Positions 1-4,887 of a stretch of 7,797 nucleotides of DNA are shown here, one piece after another (the stretch's first letter is position 1; each line of letters opens with the position of its first letter). Location: the NCBI GenBank assembly GCA_029263275.1, contig JAJCXU010000521.1, positions 1 to 7,797 on the forward strand. Reading direction: 5' to 3'. Under the pieces are notes generated by a model, which was not told the DNA's origin, searched no databases, and saw nothing but the letters and a program-made list of their open reading frames with translations. The position numbers were made by a program, and so were the translations under genes. The DNA comes from Ilumatobacter sp. GTDB lineage: Bacteria > Actinomycetota > Acidimicrobiia > Acidimicrobiales > Ilumatobacteraceae.

Positions 1-173
1 CTGAGATCCGCACCGGTGCCATCATCGTCCGCCAGCGCGGCACCAAGTTCCACCCCGGCGACAACGTCGGCAAGGCCAAGGACGACTCGCTGTTCGCATT
101 GGCCGACGGCGTGGTCGAGTTCGGTAACCATCGGGGCCGCAAGGCCGTCGCAGTGGTTCCGCACAACGCCTGA
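1..173 (+). CDS. rpmA: 50S ribosomal protein L27, C-terminal part (5' end outside window)
   Basis: The reading frame open from position 3 to the TGA at 171-173 encodes the last 56 residues of bacterial ribosomal protein L27. Visible are the conserved stretch [19 protein letters not shown] and the tail [16 protein letters not shown], both close to the family consensus. L27 is about 85 residues long, so roughly 30 residues lie to the left of the window, including the N-terminal tail that reaches toward the peptidyl-transferase centre. In most bacteria rpmA follows rplU and is followed by obgE. Here a hairpin terminator and a convergent gene follow instead, so any obg gene is not directly downstream. 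Identification is firm; only the 5' end is missing. Confidence 0.96.
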   Translation, partial: EIRTGAIIVRQRGTKFHPGDNVGKAKDDSLFALADGVVEFGNHRGRKAVAVVPHNA

Positions 174-184
174 ATCATCGAACG

Positions 185-232
185 AAAGCGGTCAGTCTGT
201 GCCAGGCACATACTGACCGCTTTTGTCGTTTT
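185..232 (+). terminator. Intrinsic terminator of rpmA, probably bidirectional
   Basis: A 12-bp perfect stem, AAAGCGGTCAGT (185-196) pairing with ACTGACCGCTTT (212-223), continues inward after one mismatch (C197/T211) as TGTGCC (198-203) with GGCACA (205-210). The + strand continues TTTTGTCGTTTTC, a T-rich tract. Reading the other way, the same hairpin follows the pckG stop by about 20 nt and is followed by the weaker CTTTCGTT, so it may also stop transcription of pckG. The hairpin is seen directly; two-way function is inferred. Confidence 0.85.
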
Positions 233-244
233 CTGACCGGTCAG
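233..244. repeat. 12-bp perfect palindrome next to the pckG stop codon
   Basis: CTGACCGGTCAG at 233-244 equals its own reverse complement. It lies between the rpmA terminator and the pckG stop codon (246-248). It repeats the GGTCAG/CTGACC sequence found in the terminator stem, so its arms could pair with those of the main hairpin. It may be a second terminator hairpin for pckG; a six-base-pair stem without a loop can only form with a few bases opened. Confidence 0.4.
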
Positions 245-245
245 G

Positions 246-2033
246 TCAGAGCGCTGCTTCGAGTTGATCGACAGCGCTGGTCAGTTCGGCCGGGAGGCGG
301 TCTCCGAACTGACCGAAGTGCTCGCGGATCTGCGGCACGGCGCTCTTCCAGCCCTCGGTGTCGACAGCGAGGATGCGATCGAGGTCGTCATCGTCGATGT
401 CGAGACCCGACAAGTCGAGCTGGTCCTTGACCGGCAGCTTGCCGATCGGGGTGTCGACGGCGTCGACGGTGCCATCGACCCGCTCGAACACCCATTTGAG
501 CACGCGGCTGTTCTCGCCGAAGCCGGGCCAGAGGAAGCGGCCCTCTTCGTCGCGGCGGAACCAGTTGACGAAGAAGATCTTCGGCAGGTTCGACTCGTCG
601 GTCTTGTCCTTCATCGACAGCCAATGGCTGAAGTAGTCGGCGTAGTTGTAGCCACAGAAGGGCAGCATCGCCATCGGATCGAATCGAAGCTCGCCCTGCA
701 CACCTTCGGCTGCCGCGGTCTTCTCAGACGCCATGATCGAGCCGAGGAACACGCCGTGATCCCAGTCGTTGGCTTCGGTCACCAATGGCACTGTCGTGCG
801 GCGGCGGCCGCCGAACAGGATTGCCGAGATGGGCACGCCAGCGGGGTCTTCCCACTCGGCGCCGATCGACGGGCACTGCGAGGCCGGCGCCGTGAAGCGG
901 GCGTTGGGGTGAGCGGCCGGGGTGTCGATCTCTGGGTTCCACGGGTTGCCGCGCCAGTCGGTGGCGCGTGCGGGCGCATCCTCGGTCATCTCTTCCCACC
1001 AGATATCACCGTCATCGGTCAGTGCGGTGTTGGTGTAGATGCAGTTGCCCCACAGCGTCTCCATGGCGTTGTGGTTCGTTTCATGGCTGGTGCCGGGTGC
1101 GACACCGAAGAATCCAGCCTCGGGGTTGATCGCGTAGAGCCGACCGTCGTCGCCGATCTTCATCCAGCAGATGTCGTCACCGATGGTCTCGGCCTTCCAG
1201 CCGGGAATCGTTGGCATCAACATGGCGAGGTTCGTCTTGCCGCACGCAGACGGGAAGGCCCCGGCGATGAACTTCGACTCGCCCTGCGGGTTGGTCAGCT
1301 TGAGGATCAGCATGTGCTCGGCGAGCCAGCCGTCGTCACGAGCCATCACCGAAGCGATACGCAGTGCGAAGCACTTCTTGCCGAGCAGTGCGTTGCCGCC
1401 GTAACCCGACCCGTACGACATGATCTCGCGAGTGTCGGGGAAGTGGACGATGTACTTGTTCTCGGCGTCACACGGCCACGGAACATCGACGGCGCCGTCG
1501 ATGAGCGGGGCGCCAACGGAGTGGAGACAAGGGACCCACTGGTCGTCACCGAGTGCGTCGAGCGCGCCTTGGCCCATACGGGTCATGATTCGCATGTTGG
1601 TCGCGACGTATGCCGAGTCGGTCAGCTGGACCCCGATGTGGGCGATGGGGGAGCCAAGGGGCCCCATCGAGAAGGGCACCACATACATCGTGCGGCCCTT
1701 CATGGCGCCGGTGTAGAGGCGCTTCATCTCCGCTTGCATCTCCGCGGGGTCACGCCAGTTGTTGTTCGGACCGGCTTCCTCCTCGGTCGCCGAGCAGATG
1801 AACGTGCGATCTTCGACTCGAGCGACGTCGCCCGGGTCGGAGTGGGCCCAGTAGCTGTTCGGCCGCTTCGCCTCGTCGAGCTTCGTGAATGTGCCCGAGT
1901 CGACCAGTTGTTGGCAGAGTCGTTCGTACTCATCAGCGGATCCGTCACACCAGTAGATGTCGGCCGGCTGCATGATGGCCGCCCAATCGGCGACCCAGTC
2001 CTTGAGCCGTTGGTTACTGGTGGTTCCACTCAT
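246..2033 (-). CDS. pckG: Phosphoenolpyruvate carboxykinase (GTP)
   Basis: This 595-residue protein catalyses oxaloacetate + GTP to phosphoenolpyruvate + GDP + CO2, the entry step of gluconeogenesis in the cytosol. Length matches the GTP-type family (about 600). Motifs in order: [16 protein letters not shown] (206-221), substrate and metal site; AEHMLILK (238-245), with the metal-binding His; P-loop [10 protein letters not shown] (259-268), with the reactive cysteine C264; metal-binding GDDICWM (285-291); FGGRRR (407-412); and the C-terminal [20 protein letters not shown] block (490-509). The ATG at 2033 is preceded by GAGGAG (complement of 2040-2045) at a spacing of 6 nt, so the start is secure. 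The gene converges with rpmA and has its own upstream region with a possible catabolite operator. No key residue appears to be missing. Confidence 0.98.
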   Translation of the reverse strand: MSGTTSNQRLKDWVADWAAIMQPADIYWCDGSADEYERLCQQLVDSGTFTKLDEAKRPNSYWAHSDPGDVARVEDRTFICSATEEEAGPNNNWRDPAEMQAEMKRLYTGAMKGRTMYVVPFSMGPLGSPIAHIGVQLTDSAYVATNMRIMTRMGQGALDALGDDQWVPCLHSVGAPLIDGAVDVPWPCDAENKYIVHFPDTREIMSYGSGYGGNALLGKKCFALRIASVMARDDGWLAEHMLILKLTNPQGESKFIAGAFPSACGKTNLAMLMPTIPGWKAETIGDDICWMKIGDDGRLYAINPEAGFFGVAPGTSHETNHNAMETLWGNCIYTNTALTDDGDIWWEEMTEDAPARATDWRGNPWNPEIDTPAAHPNARFTAPASQCPSIGAEWEDPAGVPISAILFGGRRRTTVPLVTEANDWDHGVFLGSIMASEKTAAAEGVQGELRFDPMAMLPFCGYNYADYFSHWLSMKDKTDESNLPKIFFVNWFRRDEEGRFLWPGFGENSRVLKWVFERVDGTVDAVDTPIGKLPVKDQLDLSGLDIDDDDLDRILAVDTEGWKSAVPQIREHFGQFGDRLPAELTSAVDQLEAAL

Positions 2034-2061
2034 GCTGTGCTCCTCGCTGAATGCAGCGTCG

Positions 2062-2078
2062 TGTTCGAGAATGTTCGA
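2062..2078 (-). repeat. Direct repeat TGTTCGA with 10-bp period, pckG leader
   Basis: TGTTCGA occurs at 2062-2068 and again at 2072-2078, separated by GAA, so the copies lie one helical turn apart. They fall between the pckG ribosome-binding site and the candidate -10 element. GTTCGA is the half-site of the actinobacterial LexA box, but a LexA site needs inverted half-sites and these are direct, so I do not call one. Confidence 0.35.
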
Positions 2079-2127
2079 ATGGGAACGTTAGGCCCTGGCG
2101 TCAGCGAGTGTGCAATGTCATACGTCT

Positions 2128-2141
2128 TGTAAGCGCTTCCA
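2128..2141 (-). promoter_or_regulatory. cre-like LacI-family operator upstream of pckG
   Basis: TGTAAGCGCTTCCA at 2128-2141 fits the catabolite-responsive element consensus TGWAARCGYTWNCA at every position. It has the central AAGCGCTT palindrome (2131-2138) typical of LacI-family operators. It lies about 95 nt upstream of the pckG start, just upstream of or within the likely promoter. A carbon-source-dependent regulator acting on a gluconeogenic gene makes biological sense. The protein that binds is unknown: actinobacteria use LacI-type regulators but lack classic HPr-driven CcpA control. Seen: the site. Inferred: the function. Confidence 0.5.
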
Positions 2142-2165
2142 TCACCAGAAGCCATACCCCATCAC

Positions 2166-2197
2166 AAAAAACGATAGGTGTGAAGAGAGAATCACCT
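2166..2197 (-). terminator. Possible terminator of the rpmB operon (weak)
   Basis: On the - strand, AGGTG (complement of 2193-2197) can pair with CACCT (complement of 2176-2180) across a 12-nt loop. After four bases comes a run of six T (complement of 2166-2171). The stem is only 5 bp, so this is weak. A second structure right after the upstream gene's stop (2276-2316; arms CACCCG/CGGGTG with nested TGCCTC/GAGGCA) lacks a T-run. Confidence 0.25.
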
Positions 2198-2275
2198 CCA
2201 ACGATGGAGCACGTCAGTCAGCCGATGGCAGCCGCGGAGATATCCAGCCCGGGACTCAAGTCGGAACGCGGAGAT

Positions 2276-2316
2276 CACCCGTGCCTCAATGGAGGCAGGT
2301 GAACAGCAGCCGGGTG
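2276..2316 (-). other. Branched hairpin directly after the cold-shock-like gene
   Basis: CACCCG (2276-2281) is complementary to CGGGTG (2311-2316). Continuing inward, TGCCTC (2282-2287) pairs with GAGGCA (2292-2297) across a four-base loop, leaving a 13-base bulge on one side. It begins one base past the stop codon at 2318-2320. With no T-run it is not a standard intrinsic terminator; it could protect the 3' end of the transcript. Confidence 0.3.
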
Positions 2317-2317
2317 C

Positions 2318-2545
2318 TCAGGCCGTGTGGCCGGGGGTGCCCATGTCGACCTCGGAGCCGAGGCTGAGCTGGGTAGCTCGGCCGGCATCGTCGAGGACGA
2401 AGATCACACGCTGGCCTTGGCGCAGCATGCGGAAGAGTGAACCCTCGAGGGCGTTGCCCGCGAGTTCGTAGTCTTGGAGATCGGTGTCGCACATGATGAG
2501 ACCGTCGCCGGTCGTCGGGTCATATGCCTTGATGACGCCTTGCAT
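2318..2545 (-). CDS. Small cold-shock-domain-like protein, degenerate motifs
   Basis: This 75-residue protein has the outline of a cold-shock OB fold. The N-terminus MQGVIKAYDPTTGDGLI aligns with the usual start of CspA proteins (an MxGxVKWFNxxKGFGFI pattern), and LEGSLFRMLRQGQRVIFVL (33-51) aligns with the second half of the fold. The RNA-binding motifs are broken: RNP1 reads TGDGLI (12-17) instead of KGFGFI, and the RNP2 position reads YELA (26-29) instead of VFVH, so most stacking aromatics are gone. It starts 15 bp after the rpmB stop and has no good ribosome-binding site. A stop codon lies in frame just upstream, so the ATG at 2545 is the first possible start, and expression probably depends on translational coupling to rpmB. 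A GC hairpin (2556-2568) has the rpmB stop at its apex. Function is unknown; a role in ribosome or RNA handling is only suggested by context. Confidence 0.72.
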   Translation of the reverse strand: MQGVIKAYDPTTGDGLIMCDTDLQDYELAGNALEGSLFRMLRQGQRVIFVLDDAGRATQLSLGSEVDMGTPGHTA

Positions 2546-2560
2546 GGTGCGATGACCGGC

Positions 2561-2752
2561 TCAGCCGGCCTTGACGACCTTGCCGGACTTGATGCAGCCC
2601 GTGCAGACGTTGACACGCTTCGTTGAACCGTTGACCAGTGCGCGGACACGCTGGATGTTCGGGTTCCAACGACGCTTGGTACGACGGTGCGAGTGCGACA
2701 CCGACATACCCCACGAAGGGCCCTTGCCACACATTTCACACTTTGATGCCAT
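2561..2752 (-). CDS. rpmB: 50S ribosomal protein L28
   Basis: This 63-residue protein is ribosomal protein L28, a component of the large subunit. The N-terminus MASKCEMCGKGPSWGMSVSH and the segment RRTKRRWNPNIQRVR (23-37) are typical of the family. Two cysteine pairs, C5/C8 and C50/C53, mark the zinc-binding (C+) form; some actinobacteria keep a cysteine-free paralogue for zinc starvation. AGGAG (complement of 2759-2763) lies 6 nt before the ATG, supporting the start. The gene is divergent from the DAK2 gene and appears to lead a two-gene operon with the cold-shock-like gene. No Zur-like site was recognised upstream. Confidence 0.97.
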   Translation of the reverse strand: MASKCEMCGKGPSWGMSVSHSHRRTKRRWNPNIQRVRALVNGSTKRVNVCTGCIKSGKVVKAG

Positions 2753-2831
2753 TGGATTCTCCTGCGACGCTTCGCTTCAGATCAGTTCGAGTCAGTTGCA
2801 GCGCACGACAGCGCGCTGAAACAGCCACGTG

Positions 2832-2859
2832 AGGCTACCAACGCCGACCCGCAACACAA
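2832..2859 (-). promoter_or_regulatory. Candidate rpmB promoter
   Basis: On the - strand a TTGTGT (complement of 2854-2859) lies 16 nt upstream of TAGCCT (complement of 2832-2837), which fits the TAnnnT form of actinobacterial -10 elements. The -35 matches TTGACA at only three positions. It would give a leader of about 70 nt before rpmB. Proposed from sequence alone. Confidence 0.3.
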
Positions 2860-2867
2860 CCGGTGAG

Positions 2868-2906
2868 CAGTATGAGCCGCCAGTATGTCTCGCCAGTATG
2901 TGCCGC
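2868..2906 (+). repeat. Three tandem 13-bp repeats, consensus CAGTATGTGCCGC
   Basis: The copies are CAGTATGAGCCGC (2868-2880), CAGTATGTCTCGC (2881-2893) and CAGTATGTGCCGC (2894-2906). CAGTATG is identical in all three; one or two changes occur in the rest. Thirteen is not a multiple of three, so the repeats do not encode a repeated peptide, which argues that they are noncoding DNA upstream of the true start of the DAK2 gene. They end 14 bp before a TAGGCT hexamer (2921-2926). Confidence 0.7.
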
Positions 2907-2920
2907 CATCGGCCACACCG

Positions 2921-2926
2921 TAGGCT
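2921..2926 (+). promoter_or_regulatory. Candidate -10 element for a leaderless DAK2-gene transcript
   Basis: TAGGCT fits TAnnnT and lies 8 nt before the GTG at 2935. That spacing places the transcription start at the start codon, as in leaderless actinobacterial mRNAs. No good -35 is visible; the tandem 13-bp repeats occupy that area, so an activator could replace it. Confidence 0.35.
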
Positions 2927-2934
2927 CCGTGGTC

Positions 2935-4656
2935 GTGCCAACACTTGAACGGTTGAACACCGAAGCACTGCGCGACACGGTTCGCACCTTCCGCGACACC
3001 GTCAAGGCGCACGCCGGTTGGCTCAACCGATTGAACGTCTATCCCGTGCCCGATGGCGACACCGGTACCAACATGGCGCGAACGCTCGACGCGGTCGTCG
3101 CCGAGATGGACAGCGCCGACGCTGATGACCTCGATGCCACGTGTGACGCCATCTCGCATGGTTCGCTCATGGGTGCCCGCGGCAACAGCGGCGTCATCCT
3201 GTCGCAGATCATGCGCGGCCTCGCCAGCACGCTCAAGGAACAGGCACCGGCAAGTGGCGCGAAGTTTGCTGAGGCGATGCAGGCCGCCGCCGCGGGTGCG
3301 TACCAGGCGGTCCTGAAGCCGATTGAAGGCACCATCCTCACGGTGGTCCGGTTGAGCGCCGACGCCGCCAAGGAGGCCGCCGATGCCGGTGGATCACTGG
3401 TCGAGGTCGTTCGAGCGGCGCATGAGGCGGGCCGAGTCGCGCTCGCCAACACACCCGAACTCCTCCCGGTGTTGAAGGAAGCAGGAGTGGTCGACGCCGG
3501 TGGCGCCGGATTCCTGCTGTTGCTCGACTCTGCCTTGCACGTTGTCGATGGGTCCCCGTTGCCCGAAGCCGAAGAAGACGATGGTTCGGGCGGCGCGGTG
3601 GCCGCAGCCTTCGATGCACCGACGCCCCGCTCGGGTTCGACGAAGGTCGGTGGCGCCGGCGAGGTCGATGTGGCCGACCAGCGGTACGAGGTCATGTACT
3701 TCATGGATCTCGACGACACCCGGATCGACGAGTTCAAGTCTGGCTGGGGAGCGATCGGTGACTCGATCGTCGTCGTCGGTGGTGACGGCATCTGGAATTG
3801 CCACATCCACACCAACGACATCGGCGCAGCGATCGAAGTGCCGCTCGACCTCGGTGGACGCCCGAAGCAGATCCGTGTCACCGATCTGTTCGAAGAGGTC
3901 GACGAGGAACACGCGAAGCGCGAGGCCGCAATGGGCGGAGATGGCGACCCGGGAACCGACGCCACCGCCACCCGCGCCGGCGCTGGCCTGCCATCGGTGA
4001 CCACGGCAGTTGTTGCGGTCTGCTCTGGGGAAGGACTCGTTGAGTTGTTCGCCCAACTCGGCGTGCAAGGTGTCGTCACCGGCGGCCAGACGATGAACCC
4101 CTCCACGGCTGAGTTGCTCGACACCGTCGAACACGTCAATGCGCAACAGGTCATCATCCTGCCGAACAACAAGAACATCATCCCGGTGGCAGACCAGATC
4201 GATGCATTGACCGCGAAGCATGTCGTCGTCGTGCCGACTCGATCGATGCCCGAAGCGCTCGCCGCGCTCGTCGTGTACGACCCCGAGGGTTCGGTCGACG
4301 CCAACGGCGCAGAGATGAACGATGCGGCCGAGTCCGTTGCCACGGGAGAAGTCACGCAGGCCATCCGTGACACGAACTCCGAGGCCGGTCCAATCTCGAC
4401 CGGCGACTGGATCGGCATCGTCAAGGGCGACGGCATCGCGGCAATCAGCGACTCGTCGGTTGGCGCGTCGATTGCGTTGCTCGAAGCCCTCGTCGACGAG
4501 TCCGCTGAGCTGGTGACCGTCGTGGTCGGGGCTGATGCAGCCGCCGACGACACTGCGGAGATCGAAGGGTGGCTCAGCGACCATCGCGGTGACGTTGCCA
4601 TCGAGGTCCAACACGGCGGGCAGCCGCTCTACCCCTACCTCTTCGGAGTCGAATAG
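2935..4656 (+). CDS. DAK2/YloV-family protein, probable fatty acid kinase catalytic subunit (FakA-like)
   Basis: Counting from the GTG at 2935 gives 573 residues; the frame is open from a GTG at 2863 (597 residues), with another ATG at 2872. I prefer 2935 because it leaves 33 residues before the NVYPVPDGDTGTNM motif, like Bacillus YloV as I recall it, and skips the out-of-phase 13-bp repeats. Using the longer numbering, the DhaL kinase domain spans about 34-230: the ATP/Mg loop NVYPVPDGDTGTNM (58-71), GARGNSGVILSQIMRG (104-119) and DAGGAGF (211-217). A Gly/Ala/Pro linker (about 238-265) follows, then a middle domain with CHIHT (313-317), the HxH expected at the metal site of FakA. The C-terminal domain (about 380-597) has the signature LPNNKNI (433-439). 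FakA phosphorylates fatty acids presented by FakB/DegV proteins; no such partner gene is in the window. The family is certain; the substrate is inferred. Confidence 0.93.
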   Translation: MPTLERLNTEALRDTVRTFRDTVKAHAGWLNRLNVYPVPDGDTGTNMARTLDAVVAEMDSADADDLDATCDAISHGSLMGARGNSGVILSQIMRGLASTLKEQAPASGAKFAEAMQAAAAGAYQAVLKPIEGTILTVVRLSADAAKEAADAGGSLVEVVRAAHEAGRVALANTPELLPVLKEAGVVDAGGAGFLLLLDSALHVVDGSPLPEAEEDDGSGGAVAAAFDAPTPRSGSTKVGGAGEVDVADQRYEVMYFMDLDDTRIDEFKSGWGAIGDSIVVVGGDGIWNCHIHTNDIGAAIEVPLDLGGRPKQIRVTDLFEEVDEEHAKREAAMGGDGDPGTDATATRAGAGLPSVTTAVVAVCSGEGLVELFAQLGVQGVVTGGQTMNPSTAELLDTVEHVNAQQVIILPNNKNIIPVADQIDALTAKHVVVVPTRSMPEALAALVVYDPEGSVDANGAEMNDAAESVATGEVTQAIRDTNSEAGPISTGDWIGIVKGDGIAAISDSSVGASIALLEALVDESAELVTVVVGADAAADDTAEIEGWLSDHRGDVAIEVQHGGQPLYPYLFGVE

Positions 4657-4657
4657 G

Positions 4658-4700
4658 CGGGCCAGATCGCCCGATCCCTGCGTTGCGGGATTTCCTCATT
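4658..4700 (+). terminator. Probable terminator of the DAK2 gene (two adjacent hairpins)
   Basis: CGGGC (4658-4662) pairs with GCCCG (4669-4673) across six bases. Immediately after, ATCCC (4674-4678) pairs with GGGAT (4687-4691), with GC/GC pairs further in, followed by TTTCCTCATT. The second hairpin with its T-rich tail is a reasonable though not strong intrinsic terminator. It begins 17 nt after the stop codon. Confidence 0.5.
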
Positions 4701-4726
4701 GAGCAAGCTCAACTTCGTCATCCCGC
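4685..4726 (+). other. Alternative stem-loop that competes with the terminator
   Basis: GCGGGAT (4685-4691) is also perfectly complementary to ATCCCGC (4720-4726), and between them TTGAGC (4699-4704) pairs with GCTCAA (4707-4712). GGGAT can therefore pair either backward (terminator) or forward (this structure). The layout resembles an attenuator in a transcript reading from the DAK2 gene into recG; function is not shown. Confidence 0.4.
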
Positions 4727-4755
4727 GCCTTGGCCTCGAACGATCTGACGCCGCC

Positions 4756-4761
4756 TACTAT
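4756..4761 (+). promoter_or_regulatory. Candidate -10 element upstream of recG
   Basis: TACTAT matches TATAAT at four positions and fits TAnnnT. It lies 8 nt before the ATG at 4770 of a 21-codon mini-ORF. No convincing -35 is present at 16-18 nt. If used, recG has its own promoter downstream of the DAK2 terminator. Confidence 0.38.
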
Positions 4762-4769
4762 GAGAACTG

Positions 4770-4835
4770 ATGGAGGATCGCGATGCCGTTGGGTGTGAGC
4801 GCGGTCTGGGGTTCTTGGGGCAGAATCTGCGCTGA
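4770..4835 (+). CDS. Possible leader peptide, 21 codons, overlapping the recG start
   Basis: An ATG at 4770 opens a 21-codon frame (starting MEDRDAVGCE) whose TGA (4833-4835) shares its A with the recG ATG (4835-4837), a TGATG junction typical of translational coupling. The ATG sits 8 nt after TACTAT and has no clear ribosome-binding site, so a leaderless start is possible. recG itself has only a GGGG about 14 nt upstream, so coupling could explain how it is translated. No family is recognised, and the frame could be chance. Confidence 0.3.
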   Translation: MEDRDAVGCERGLGFLGQNLR

Positions 4836-4887
4836 TGGCTGCTTCGTCACCGATCTCCTTGCGGGACCTTTCCCAGATTCCTGTTGA
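4783..4887 (+). CDS. Alternative small ORF with good ribosome-binding site, overlapping recG out of frame
   Basis: GGAGG (4772-4776) lies 6 nt before an ATG at 4783, the best ribosome-binding arrangement in this region. It opens a 34-codon frame (starting MPLGVSAVWG) ending with TGA at 4885-4887, 50 nt inside recG and in another frame. It is not recognisable as a protein. It could be a chance reading frame, or a small regulator of recG translation. It competes with the 21-codon mini-ORF as an explanation. Confidence 0.2.
   Translation: MPLGVSAVWGSWGRICADGCFVTDLLAGPFPDSC

Larger units (their letters stand above)
2034..2317. other. Intergenic region upstream of pckG
   Basis: This 284-bp stretch lies between the end of the cold-shock-like gene and the start of pckG, both on the - strand. 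I see no convincing gene in it. Short open frames on the + strand lack ribosome-binding sites and family resemblance. It holds the pckG ribosome-binding site (2040-2045), a TGTTCGA direct repeat (2062-2078), a possible -10 hexamer TAACGT (complement of 2085-2090), a cre-like operator (2128-2141) and two possible terminator hairpins for the upstream operon. Confidence 0.7.

Noticed and set aside
2062..2086. Possible LexA (SOS) box upstream of pckG
   Set aside because: GTTCGA half-sites are present but in direct orientation; the inverted CGAAC-N4-GTTCG arrangement required for LexA is missing.
264..2132. Open reading frame of 622 codons on the + strand opposite pckG
   Set aside because: It is an antisense shadow caused by G/C-rich third codon positions. 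The protein has no family resemblance, while the opposite strand encodes a complete PEPCK with all motifs.
2051..2367. Short + strand frames (83-85 codons) in the region upstream of pckG
   Set aside because: They have no ribosome-binding sites, overlap likely regulatory elements of pckG and run into the cold-shock-like gene on the other strand.
3039..4614. Two long - strand frames (520 and 406 codons) opposite the DAK2 gene
   Set aside because: They are shadows of the real gene: low-complexity Ser/Thr/Ala-rich or Arg/Asp-rich sequence, no ribosome-binding sites and no recognisable domains.
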